Positions 7,123 to 14,834 of a stretch of DNA of 34,640 nt are shown here, one piece after another. The stretch is from Bacteroidaceae bacterium (GTDB lineage: Bacteria > Bacteroidota > Bacteroidia > Bacteroidales > Bacteroidaceae), in NCBI GenBank assembly GCA_017935785.1, contig JAGBGU010000033.1:1-34640 (forward strand), in the 5' to 3' direction. Under the pieces are notes generated by a model. The model was not told the origin of the DNA. It made no database searches and saw only the letters and a program-made list of their open reading frames with translations. Position numbers and translations under genes: made by a program. Each line of letters starts with the position of its first letter. Within the stretch, counting starts at the first letter, position 1.

Positions 7123-7195
7123 TGTTTTTCATGGTATTAGATTTTTAAGGTTAATGAAAAGGAGTGGTTGTCGTGAGACAGCCTTCTTTTTTTTC
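7123..7195 (+). ncRNA. Small RNA or leader, resembling the Bacteroidales-1 motif
   Basis: A consensus promoter (7086-7117) is followed by about 70 bases with no start-to-stop frame of note. They contain the block CATGGTATTAGATTTTTAAG and end in the hairpin GGTTGTC-GTGA-GACAGCC (7166-7183) with a TTCTTTTTTTT tail, so a self-contained transcript of about 70 bases is expected. The block and the GTCGTGAGAC hairpin match what I recall of a short RNA recurring in Bacteroidales intergenic regions (the Bacteroidales-1 class). The class name is from memory and unverified. The META lipoprotein gene starts 90 bp after the terminator, so the RNA could also be an attenuating leader for it. Confidence 0.65.
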
Positions 7196-7284
7196 TGAAA
7201 GTCCGTATTCATTCACCCTTATTCTATGTCCAGGAACACAGTTACAGATAACATTATTACTAAACGAACAAAAAGAAGAGTTCT

Positions 7285-7689
7285 ATGAAGACAATCGTAA
7301 AGAAAATCCTGCTGATCAGCGCTGTTGTACTGCCCGGATGTACAGCACAGAAAGAGACCACCCTTGAAGACATTGCCGGACAATGGAACATTGAAACCGC
7401 CTGCGGACAAAGTACTGCCGAGGGCGAGAACCAGGCCTTCATCAACTTTGGCGAAAACGGGGAAATGACGGGTAACACCAGCGTGAACAGCTTCTTCGGA
7501 CAATATACGCTGAAAGACGGCAAGCTGGTATTGGAAAACATCGGTATGACACGGAAAATGGGTCCCAACATGGAAATTGAAACGGCCGTAACCGAAGCGC
7601 TGAACGCCATTGCCACAATTGAGGTAAAGGACAGCACTGCATCCGTCCTTAACGAAGAGGGTAAAGTTATCATGACCCTGAAAAAATAA
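7285..7689 (+). CDS. META-domain lipoprotein (HslJ-like)
   Basis: A 134-residue protein with a lipoprotein signal (VLPGC, Cys19). The remaining 115 residues form one META domain: DIAGQWNIETACGQ at the start, AFINFGENGEMTGNTSVNSFFGQYTLKDGKLVLENIGMTRKMG in the middle, and ATIEVKDSTASVLNEEGKVIMTLKK at the end. META domains occur in HslJ and in small envelope lipoproteins of unknown biochemical role. HslJ is associated with stress and novobiocin resistance in E. coli. It is probably attached to the periplasmic face of the inner or outer membrane. It lies downstream of the small RNA and 5 bp before the DUF362 gene, implying one transcript. Confidence 0.82.
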   Translation: MKTIVKKILLISAVVLPGCTAQKETTLEDIAGQWNIETACGQSTAEGENQAFINFGENGEMTGNTSVNSFFGQYTLKDGKLVLENIGMTRKMGPNMEIETAVTEALNAIATIEVKDSTASVLNEEGKVIMTLKK

Positions 7690-7694
7690 AGACA

Positions 7695-8822
7695 ATGGAA
7701 AAGGCAAAAGTATATTTTACCGACTTCCGCACAAAAGCCAACGGCGACGGTCTGCCCACCAAGCTGAAGAAACTCATCAAAAAGGCGGGGATTGCCGACC
7801 TTGATCTGGAAGGTAAGTTTGTGGCTATAAAAATGCATTTTGGCGAGCTGGGCAACATAAGCTATCTGCGCCCCAACTATGCCCGTGCCGTGGTGGATGT
7901 GGTTAAGGAACTGGGCGGAAAGCCATTTCTGACAGACTGCAACACCCTTTACCCCGGCAGCCGCAAGAACGCGCTTGAACACTTATACTGCGCCTGGGAA
8001 AACGGCTTCACTCCGCTTACTGTGGGCTGCCCCATCCTGATTGGCGACGGTCTGAAGGGTACGGACGATGTGGAAGTGCCGGTAGCCGGAGGCGAATACG
8101 TAGAAACGGCAAAAATAGGACGTGCCGTAATGGATGCCGACGTTTTCATCAGCCTGAACCACTTCAAGGGGCACGAAATGACCGGATTCGGCGGTGCCAT
8201 CAAGAACATTGGCATGGGATGCGGCTCGCGTGCCGGAAAGTGCGAGCAGCACATCAGTGGAAAGACCGAGATAGCACAGGACCTGTGCCGCGGATGCAAG
8301 CATTGCCTTGCCCAATGCGCCAACAACGCCCTTGTATTTGATGAGGAAAGTAAGAAGATGTCGGTAAATACGGACAATTGCGTTGGCTGCGGCCGGTGTA
8401 TTGCCGCCTGCAATTTCGATGCCATCTCTTCCACAGACTATCATGCTCCGCAATTGCTCAACTACAAGATGGCAGAGTATGCCAAGGCCGTCTTAGACGG
8501 CCGTCCGCACTTCCACATTTCACTGGTACTGGACATCTCGCCCAATTGTGACTGCCATCCCGAAAACGATGCGCCCATCCTGCCCAATATCGGCATGTTC
8601 GTGTCGAAAGACCCGTTGGCTCTTGACCAGGCTTGTGTGGATGCCTGTCTTGCCGCCACTCCCCTGCCCGGCAGCCAGCTTTACGACCGCATGCACCGTC
8701 CTGACTTCCACGACCACCACGACCATTTCAAGAACTCCACACCAGAGTCGGAATGGAAGTCGTGCCTGGAACACGCAGAGAAAATAGGTATAGGAAGCAG
8801 AGAATATGAGCTGATAAAATAA
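7695..8822 (+). CDS. DUF362 protein with two 4Fe-4S clusters
   Basis: A 375-residue cytoplasmic protein with no signal peptide. The DUF362 fold spans most of the length: KMHFGELGNISYLRP, LTDCNTLYPGSRKN, and ISLNHFKGHEMTGFGGAIKNIGMG. It is interrupted by two ferredoxin-type cluster motifs, CRGCKHCLAQC (Cys198/201/204/208) and CVGCGRCIAAC (Cys229/232/235/239), which would bind two 4Fe-4S clusters. The architecture indicates an electron-transfer protein or iron-sulfur oxidoreductase. The substrate of the family is not established. The gene starts 5 bp after the META lipoprotein, so the two are co-transcribed. A dispersed hairpin repeat and a strong bidirectional terminator follow. Confidence 0.88.
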   Translation: MEKAKVYFTDFRTKANGDGLPTKLKKLIKKAGIADLDLEGKFVAIKMHFGELGNISYLRPNYARAVVDVVKELGGKPFLTDCNTLYPGSRKNALEHLYCAWENGFTPLTVGCPILIGDGLKGTDDVEVPVAGGEYVETAKIGRAVMDADVFISLNHFKGHEMTGFGGAIKNIGMGCGSRAGKCEQHISGKTEIAQDLCRGCKHCLAQCANNALVFDEESKKMSVNTDNCVGCGRCIAACNFDAISSTDYHAPQLLNYKMAEYAKAVLDGRPHFHISLVLDISPNCDCHPENDAPILPNIGMFVSKDPLALDQACVDACLAATPLPGSQLYDRMHRPDFHDHHDHFKNSTPESEWKSCLEHAEKIGIGSREYELIK

Positions 8823-8827
8823 GCAAA

Positions 8828-8864
8828 AATCGGTCAATAGACTGTTACGCGCTAATGACCGATT
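8828..8864 (+). repeat. Dispersed hairpin repeat, copy A
   Basis: AATCGGTCA and TGACCGATT form a 9-bp stem around ATAGACTGTTACGCGCTAA. The same unit recurs at 16832-16870 with the core GTTACGCGCTAATGACC conserved. It lies 5 bp after the DUF362 stop codon and is separate from the terminator that follows. Confidence 0.75.
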
Positions 8865-8878
8865 CTGGCTGAATCACA

Positions 8879-8919
8879 AAATGACCGCAGATTTGGGAAA
8901 AACCAGTCTGCGGTCATTT
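8879..8919. terminator. Bidirectional terminator between convergent genes
   Basis: AAATGACCGCAGA pairs exactly with TCTGCGGTCATTT across a loop that contains a further TGG/CCA pairing. A/T runs on both sides serve the plus-strand DUF362 gene and the minus-strand transporter gene ending at 8937. Confidence 0.85.
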
Positions 8920-8936
8920 GTTTATAGCGGCATGCC

Positions 8937-10532
8937 TCAGAAGAACATGCTTATGACCTGTATAAACAGAATCAGAAATACCATGGCAATGGGATAAACG
9001 GTAGCATAGGCCACGCCAGGTATATTACTCTTTGCCATGGAATCGGCGGCCACCAGACCGGGCGTACTGGTCATACCTCCGGTAATGGCGCCAAGCATGT
9101 CAAGCGGATTTATCTTCAGCAGATAACGCCCTACAAACAAGGCCACAAACATGGGGACAAGGGTTATGACCGCACCCACGCCAAACATCAGGAGTCCGCT
9201 CTCCTGGAACGTTTCCACCAGATTCCTTCCTGCCGACGTTCCCACTTCGGCAAGGAACAGCAAAAGTCCCAGTTGGCGGAGCAGATGGTTTGAGGCTCCG
9301 GACATGGTCCACAAAACCGGTCCGGTTTTACCCAAAGCCCCCAGGACAAGCGCCACAATGAGCACACCGCCCGTCAGTCCGGGAGAGAAGGAGAAACTGT
9401 CAGAGAAAGAGAGGTTAAACTTGCCGAAAAGCACACCCAGTACAATACCCATAGCTATGGGGAAGAAGTCTGTGTCGGACACCTTCTTGGCATCGTTGCC
9501 TAACAACTTGGACACCCCAATCAGGTCATCCTTTTCTCCGGCCACCATCAGCTTGTCACCGAATTTCAACACCAGAACAGGCGAAGGGGAAATATCAATT
9601 CCGCTTCGGCGGACGCGGGTAACCGTACAGCCATAGGCATACTGCAGATTCAGTTCGCCCAACATCTTGTTTACCGCCTTTTTATTGGTCAGCAACAACG
9701 ATACAACCTCCTGCGTGTGGTGCAAAGGAAGTTCGCCTTCTTCTCGTTCTCCAATCAGCAGCTCCAATTTTGCCAGCGCCTCCTCGCTTCCGACTGCCTG
9801 GATAATGTCGCCCTTGTGCAAAACTGAAGAAGCCTGGGGTATCACAATTTCATCGCCATGCATCAAGCGCGAAACCACAGCGCCGGTCATAGAACGTATA
9901 TTTATCTGCTTCAAGGATTTGCCAAAGGCCAATGTGTTGGTAACCTTGAAAATGCAAGTGGAAAGTTCGGGAAACTGTCCCCGATGCTCATTTTCCAGAC
10001 GGTCGGCCTCCTTCTGCAAGTCCACGCGCCAGAACTTGGGCAACAACTTGACAAAAAGTATTACGCCGATTACTCCGAACGGATAGGCCACACCATAGGC
10101 GATTGAAGCCAAAGGAGAATTGGTACTGTCTATGGCTACGGCCAAACCCGGCGTACTGGTAAGCGCACCGGCAATCAGTCCCACGACACTGGAGGTTTCC
10201 ATGCCAAACAGATACTTCAGTCCCACTGCACTTACACAGGCCGACCCCACTATCAGCAGGGCGATAACAATCAGCGCCTTGCCCTTGCTGCGGAACGAGT
10301 CAAAGAATCCGGGGCCGGCCTGAATACCTATTGTGAAGATAAACAGAACCAGACCGAAGTTTCCCAATTCCTTGGGTATAACCACACCAAAATGTCCGAA
10401 GAGCAATGCAATGAAAATAACGGCAGACACATCAAGAGAAAGCCCTTTTACCTTTATACGGCCGAGCATGAATCCCAAGGCCACAATCAAGAATAGCGAA
10501 AAATAGGAAGACTGCAATAAATCAAGTATCAT
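8937..10532 (-). CDS. Putative transporter, AspT/YidE (AAE exchanger) family
   Basis: A 531-residue polytopic membrane protein. Two homologous membrane halves flank a cytoplasmic region with two TrkA-C (RCK_C) domains at about residues 200-360. Each half carries the family signature: GALTSTPGLAVAID in the first and GGMTSTPGLVAADS in the second, both followed by GVAY...YP. This matches the aspartate:alanine exchanger family, YidE/YbjL branch (E. coli YidE is 553 residues). Substrates of this branch are mostly unknown, so antiport of an amino or organic acid is only inferred. RCK_C domains suggest ligand-gated control. It is the last gene of a likely minus-strand unit GH16-phosphodiesterase-transporter; the gap to the preceding gene is 57 bp without a visible terminator. 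Confidence 0.9.
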   Translation of the reverse strand: MILDLLQSSYFSLFLIVALGFMLGRIKVKGLSLDVSAVIFIALLFGHFGVVIPKELGNFGLVLFIFTIGIQAGPGFFDSFRSKGKALIVIALLIVGSACVSAVGLKYLFGMETSSVVGLIAGALTSTPGLAVAIDSTNSPLASIAYGVAYPFGVIGVILFVKLLPKFWRVDLQKEADRLENEHRGQFPELSTCIFKVTNTLAFGKSLKQINIRSMTGAVVSRLMHGDEIVIPQASSVLHKGDIIQAVGSEEALAKLELLIGEREEGELPLHHTQEVVSLLLTNKKAVNKMLGELNLQYAYGCTVTRVRRSGIDISPSPVLVLKFGDKLMVAGEKDDLIGVSKLLGNDAKKVSDTDFFPIAMGIVLGVLFGKFNLSFSDSFSFSPGLTGGVLIVALVLGALGKTGPVLWTMSGASNHLLRQLGLLLFLAEVGTSAGRNLVETFQESGLLMFGVGAVITLVPMFVALFVGRYLLKINPLDMLGAITGGMTSTPGLVAADSMAKSNIPGVAYATVYPIAMVFLILFIQVISMFF

Positions 10533-10589
10533 AATAATGCTGATATGTTATATTAGGTTTCGGTTTAAGACGCCGGTATGCCGGGATTG

Positions 10590-11858
10590 TTATTGATTGG
10601 GGCTATAGGGGCGGTTAGGATCGCGGGGATTCCACAAATTGAGTATGGTATTGTCGGTCTGGACGGCAAATTTATAAATCTTTGAATCCACCGTACCCAA
10701 ATCCACCGTACAGCCGCCATCGCTTACAGGAACGGTTGCCACTTCCTGCCAGTCATCCTTCTTTCCCTGGGCAAACTTGTTGTCTCGGGCCATGAATACA
10801 CGGGCATTTCCCTTTCCCTGGTCTACTTTCCAACTCAGCATTACCTTGTTGTCATAATTATGCGACTGCAGGTCATAAATGTCGCGAGGGCCATAGAAAC
10901 TGCTTCCGTCCGACTCGAAAGCCAGGTCGCGAGGCACTTCAAAGCCCATGAACTTGCAAATGGTGGGGTTTACGTCGGCATGCGAAAGATAAGGTTCGGC
11001 AAACTGGCCGTTCACTTCCTTCAGATTAGTAGACATCCAAATGGCGCGTGCACGGTCAGACTGACCGCCGTGTCCGTATCCCAATTCATCTCGTCCGTGG
11101 TCGGTCAGTACTATAACCAGCCACTCCTCGTTGTGTTCCTTCTCACGATACTTGACGGCTTCCCATACCTTTGCAATCAACGCATCCTCCTTATAGACAT
11201 ATTCGTCTGAGAAGGAACCGTCACCAAAAATGTGATAGGCATCATCGGGATACCACATATATACCCAGTTGAGATCCGGAGCCTCCGTACGGATACATTC
11301 TGCAGCTCTTTCACACACTACGGAGTCTATGTCGTAAATGTGCAGGTCGTACTCGCGCTTCGGGAAATTTTCCTTGTCAAGGTCATAGCCATCATAGACA
11401 TAATCTATCTTCAAGTTGCCGGTTTCCGGCTTTCCCTCGCCCAAAAGCATGGTCCGGTTGTCGGTCCAGCTGGAATAAAGGGCCGTTGTGAAATTGGTCT
11501 TCTGTTCCTTGGCGATACGGAAAATGCTCCAGTAATTATAGTTGGGGCTTTGGTTCTCGTTGTTCTTCACATTGTGTTTGTTCACCCAAGTTCCGGTAAG
11601 GATATTGTTGTATCCCACCGCCGATATGGTGGGTGTTTCTGAATATTGCCCCACCTTTCCGCCACAATATCCACGGGAGTAATGTCCCACGGAAGCAATG
11701 TCAAAGATGGCGGACGGCTTCATTCGTTCTATATTGTCCACCGTAATGCCGTCAATAATCACAAAAACGGTTTTCCGTTTCTTCTCTTCAGACTGGCAGC
11801 TTACAAGCGCCAACCCGAATGTTCCCGCCAAAAGCAACAGGGTAAAAATCTTTCTCAT
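10590..11858 (-). CDS. Type I phosphodiesterase/nucleotide pyrophosphatase-like lipoprotein
   Basis: A 422-residue lipoprotein (lipobox ALVSC, Cys21). The alkaline-phosphatase superfamily core shows metal-binding and nucleophile motifs in the expected order: VFVIIDGI (Asp36), SETPTISAVGYNNILTG with probable nucleophile Thr77, WYPDDAYHIFGDG, TDHGRDELGYGHGG and a later His in SHADVNPTICKFMG. Such enzymes hydrolyse phosphodiester or pyrophosphate bonds in the periplasm or at the cell surface. The natural substrate is unknown. The last 90 or so residues (KVMLSWKVDQG...ARVFMARDNKFAQG) resemble an Fn3-like appendage. It lies 32 bp after the GH16 gene and before the transporter, so it is probably co-transcribed with both. 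Confidence 0.85.
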   Translation of the reverse strand: MRKIFTLLLLAGTFGLALVSCQSEEKKRKTVFVIIDGITVDNIERMKPSAIFDIASVGHYSRGYCGGKVGQYSETPTISAVGYNNILTGTWVNKHNVKNNENQSPNYNYWSIFRIAKEQKTNFTTALYSSWTDNRTMLLGEGKPETGNLKIDYVYDGYDLDKENFPKREYDLHIYDIDSVVCERAAECIRTEAPDLNWVYMWYPDDAYHIFGDGSFSDEYVYKEDALIAKVWEAVKYREKEHNEEWLVIVLTDHGRDELGYGHGGQSDRARAIWMSTNLKEVNGQFAEPYLSHADVNPTICKFMGFEVPRDLAFESDGSSFYGPRDIYDLQSHNYDNKVMLSWKVDQGKGNARVFMARDNKFAQGKKDDWQEVATVPVSDGGCTVDLGTVDSKIYKFAVQTDNTILNLWNPRDPNRPYSPNQ

Positions 11859-11890
11859 CGTACAATTATTCTTTAAGGTTCCTTTTATTC

Positions 11891-12673
11891 TTACTCTTTC
11901 AGTTCATACATCTTCACCCAGTCTATCCACATTTCCACCGGATAGTCCTTGGGGTCTGCCTTACCCACCCATTGTCCTTCTATCTGCATGTCTACCAACA
12001 AATAGAAAGGGGTACCAAAGGGGTACTGGCCGGGCTTGTCCGTCTGGATGCGGGGATAAGAGAACGTGCGACGGTTGTTGATGGAAAACACCAGACTGTC
12101 CGGAAGTATCTCCACCGCATAGACATTATAGTCGTCCGGATCAATGGGGCCAGTTGAACCCTGGGGAGGATTTTTTCCTTCCTTCAGCACAAAAGTATAG
12201 TGGGAATGAACCGTCTGATAAGCTATTGAATCGCCGTTCAGGCGCTCCATTATATCTATTTCCCCTCCGTCCGGCCATCCCTTGTCATTGGGCAGCATCC
12301 AAATGGCAGGCCACGCGCCCTTAGCGGCATGAAGCTTCGCCCGCACCTCCACCTTGCCATAAGTTATAGTCTTCTTGTCCTTAGTATACACACCTCCGGT
12401 AAGATAAGGTACGGGGTCGTCCGGCACAAGACCGTCATTGACCACCCCTCTGAGCACAAGCCTTCCCTTCTCCACCTTGTAGAGCGAAGGGTGGTCAGAC
12501 ATTCTGCGATCCCAGTCGGATGTTCCCCGAGGAATTTTACTCCAAAATTTCTCATTAAAACTCTTGCCACGGAAGTTGTCCTTCCATACTAACTTATATT
12601 TTGGGGAGCCGGCAAGTACGGGCAACACCGCAAGCAATGCCAGGCTCAAAAGAATGCGTCTGTAGGGTCTCAT
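11891..12673 (-). CDS. Glycoside hydrolase family 16 (beta-glucanase-like)
   Basis: The 260-residue protein has a signal peptide (MRPYRRILLSLALLAVLPVLAG) and a GH16 jelly-roll. The catalytic motif is intact in GGEIDIMERLNG: Glu138 nucleophile, Asp140, Glu143 acid/base. YGKVEVRAKLHAAKGAWPAIWMLP upstream is also typical. GH16 enzymes cleave beta-1,3, beta-1,3-1,4 or galactan linkages; subfamily and substrate cannot be set from the sequence. I chose the ATG at 12673 over the one at 12733. A promoter (TATCTTTG at 12700-12707, minus strand) lies between the two, and only the later start begins with a signal peptide. It is first in a likely unit with the phosphodiesterase and the transporter, with no SusC/SusD genes nearby. 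Confidence 0.88.
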   Translation of the reverse strand: MRPYRRILLSLALLAVLPVLAGSPKYKLVWKDNFRGKSFNEKFWSKIPRGTSDWDRRMSDHPSLYKVEKGRLVLRGVVNDGLVPDDPVPYLTGGVYTKDKKTITYGKVEVRAKLHAAKGAWPAIWMLPNDKGWPDGGEIDIMERLNGDSIAYQTVHSHYTFVLKEGKNPPQGSTGPIDPDDYNVYAVEILPDSLVFSINNRRTFSYPRIQTDKPGQYPFGTPFYLLVDMQIEGQWVGKADPKDYPVEMWIDWVKMYELKE

Positions 12674-12699
12674 CACTACTTTTTTACTATTTTTACGTA

Positions 12700-12731
12700 C
12701 AAAGATAGTTTTTTTAGTCCATCCGTGCAAC
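12700..12731 (-). promoter_or_regulatory. Promoter of the GH16 unit
   Basis: On the minus strand GTTG (12731-12728), a 20-bp spacer and TATCTTTG (12707-12700) match the Bacteroidota consensus. Transcription would start near 12693, 20 bases before the chosen GH16 start codon. Confidence 0.7.
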
Positions 12732-12769
12732 AATAGCAGTTGGAAAAACTCTCAAAAAGGTTTCCTTAT

Positions 12770-14026
12770 TTATATTCCGGCTTCCAGTACAAAACGTAGC
12801 TGCCAACGATTATACGCATCGGCAGCATCGGCACGATGATTGTAAGAGGCATCGGCCTGAAGTTTCAAGTTGTGCCCAATCAGGTATTTCGTCACGGCCA
12901 CAGTGGTCTGGTTGAAGTTCTTATACCCCACCATTGGCTGCACTTTTTTCTCTGGGAAAAGCGTGGAGTTGCGCAAGGCCACCTCCCAATTCTTCTTGAA
13001 CAAGTAGCTTGTCTGCACATTAAGTCCCTTTCCGGTATAGACAAACACATCGTCGTGCCCGGCAAAGAGAGGCTTTTCGCAAATTCGCCCCATAAAGTCC
13101 GTATAAAAGGCAAAACCGCGGTATTTGAGGATAAAGTCCATGTAATACTGTTTCAGGTCGCACATCAGCCCTGAAGGAAGTTCCGCTCCGTTCTGTCCAT
13201 GCACGCGAGTGGTACGGTCATTATAGGAGAAGGCTCCTGCCAGCAGAAACTTTACGCTCTCTTCGCGTTGGAAGTCGCCCTCTGCCACCTCGCCAAGCGA
13301 CTTGAACCGGCCCAAAGGAAACAGTTCCAGGCGTCCGGTATAGGCAAAGCCCTTGCTCTTGTTCACGGCCCAGTTCCGGCCTTCCCCCAACGTAACGGAA
13401 GCCTTGGCGGCCAGGTTAAAGTCAGCAAACAAAGCCTTGTAGAACTCACCGAAGAATCCGAAGTCACGGTCGGGATTGAACTCGGAATTCACAATGCTTC
13501 GGTCTACAAACTGCAGGGCACTGGAGGAGTTGATGCGCGCACGGTTAGCCTTTATCTTGGTCTGGCCGAAACCGATGTTCCAAGTGTCTGAAGGACGATA
13601 GCAAACCATGGCATCGCGCACAAAATTGTTGTTGCCGTTGGGCAGCACCTTGGTATCATAGGGAGTGAAGCCCAATTGGATGGTATAAAGGAGCTTGGGC
13701 GAATACAAATAGCCGTCAAAACGCAGTCTGAGGCGTTTTACCTGAGCCTGGGTTTCCTGCAGGGAGAAGTCATCGTCAAACTGCATGGCCAACTGATTCT
13801 GCATCCGAAAGCGCATGGTCAGTTTGAACAACTTGTTCTTTGGGGTAAACGAAACGCCCTTACCCACCTCCACAAAAGGCATGTTTCGGACCTTTTCCAT
13901 CAGCTCGTCCGAGTCGGACACAGAAAACAGGCTGGTTTTATTCTTTTCCTGCCCCATTACTACAAAGGGCACCATCACTACCAACCCAAAGGACAGCAGA
14001 AAATTCTTTACTGAAATGTTCATCAT
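12770..14026 (-). CDS. Phosphate-selective porin O/P family outer-membrane protein
   Basis: A 418-residue predicted outer-membrane barrel with a signal peptide (about 1-25, ending VMGQ). Segments such as LTMRFRMQNQLAMQFD, VKRLRLRFDGYLYSPKLLYTIQLGF, WNIGFGQTKIKANRARINSSSALQFVDRSIVNSEFNPDRDFGFFGE and YYMDFILKYRGFAFYTDFMGR are typical of the Porin_O_P family (OprO/OprP-like). In Bacteroidales these proteins are general or phosphate-linked porins, and selectivity cannot be read from sequence. I chose the ATG at 14026 because upstream ATGs in the same frame fall inside the CPBP gene and put extra residues before the signal peptide. ATG 14023 is equally possible. It is the last gene of the dipeptidase-methyltransferase-protease-porin series. 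Confidence 0.82.
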   Translation of the reverse strand: MMNISVKNFLLSFGLVVMVPFVVMGQEKNKTSLFSVSDSDELMEKVRNMPFVEVGKGVSFTPKNKLFKLTMRFRMQNQLAMQFDDDFSLQETQAQVKRLRLRFDGYLYSPKLLYTIQLGFTPYDTKVLPNGNNNFVRDAMVCYRPSDTWNIGFGQTKIKANRARINSSSALQFVDRSIVNSEFNPDRDFGFFGEFYKALFADFNLAAKASVTLGEGRNWAVNKSKGFAYTGRLELFPLGRFKSLGEVAEGDFQREESVKFLLAGAFSYNDRTTRVHGQNGAELPSGLMCDLKQYYMDFILKYRGFAFYTDFMGRICEKPLFAGHDDVFVYTGKGLNVQTSYLFKKNWEVALRNSTLFPEKKVQPMVGYKNFNQTTVAVTKYLIGHNLKLQADASYNHRADAADAYNRWQLRFVLEAGI

Positions 14027-14033
14027 TCTTTGT

Positions 14034-14813
14034 TTATGCATTTTTCCAATAATACCGTAAAAGACACACACTCACCGCAGCCGAGATTGCTATATAAATA
14101 TAGGAAGCCAACGGACCGCCCAGTGCCTGTTCATAGCTGAAGGTCTTTATATCCTCGCCCAACAGACGCATTTCCAGCACAGCCATACTGTTGTTAAAGA
14201 CGTGCACCAGCGAGGTGAGCACCACACTTCCGGTCTTGTAGTAAATCATACCCAGAATCAGCCCGATGCAGAAAGCGAAGGGAACCTGCGCCGGATTGAA
14301 ATGGATGATGCCGAAGCAGAGGGAACTTATCATAATTGCCATCCAGGGACCAACTCCGTTCCTGTGCATGTAGCCCTGAACGGCTTCGCGGAAGACAAGT
14401 TCTTCCACTATCGGCCCCACAACAGCCAGTGCAAGGATGCCCAGCACATTGTGCGACATACTCAGAAACTCATCACCCATCAAATCGGGCAAATTGGCCT
14501 TCTCGCCCAAAAGGTCCACTGCAAAAATACCTGTTACGGCAGCCAGAAAAGCCACCAGCCACATCCGCCAGTTGAACGAGCGAACCGAAAAGGCGGCGCA
14601 CGGACGTATCATTTTCATGGCAACCAGCACCAGGCAACTGCACAGCCCCGTCAGCATAAGCGCCCAAGCCAGCATTTGCACATTAGTATTGTCTCCATTC
14701 AAAAAAGCATCTGGCATCAGCATATAAAGCACGGCGCTTCCTACTGCCTGAATCAGACAGAACAATAATACGGCCAGGGCTACTTTCAAATACACTTTCA
14801 ACATAGTTCTCAA
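14034..14813 (-). CDS. CPBP family intramembrane metalloprotease
   Basis: A 259-residue, multi-pass membrane protein. The CPBP (Abi/Rce1-like) motifs are complete: EELVFRE (Glu137, Glu138, Arg142), FGIIHFNP (His171) and LVHVFNNS (His204, Asn207/208). Rce1 relatives cleave prenylated CAAX proteins. Bacterial members act on membrane or peptide substrates that are mostly unknown, sometimes in bacteriocin immunity. It starts 21 bp after the methyltransferase stop and ends 7 bp before the porin start, so it is probably in one operon. No bacteriocin-like gene is visible nearby, which argues against an immunity role here. Confidence 0.87.
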   Translation of the reverse strand: MRTMLKVYLKVALAVLLFCLIQAVGSAVLYMLMPDAFLNGDNTNVQMLAWALMLTGLCSCLVLVAMKMIRPCAAFSVRSFNWRMWLVAFLAAVTGIFAVDLLGEKANLPDLMGDEFLSMSHNVLGILALAVVGPIVEELVFREAVQGYMHRNGVGPWMAIMISSLCFGIIHFNPAQVPFAFCIGLILGMIYYKTGSVVLTSLVHVFNNSMAVLEMRLLGEDIKTFSYEQALGGPLASYIYIAISAAVSVCLLRYYWKNA

Positions 14814-14834
14814 TCGTTATTGTTTTACATTAGG

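Noticed and set aside
8937..12673. Polysaccharide utilisation locus around the GH16 and GH76 genes
   Set aside because: No SusC/SusD pair and no hybrid two-component or anti-sigma regulator is present. The two hydrolases lie in separate units on opposite strands.
12674..12733. Upstream 20-codon extension of the GH16 gene
   Set aside because: The promoter -7 box lies inside it and it would place 20 residues before a normal signal peptide.
14034..14813. CPBP protease as a bacteriocin immunity gene
   Set aside because: No small double-glycine leader peptide gene or ABC exporter is visible nearby, and the gene sits within a methyltransferase-porin unit.
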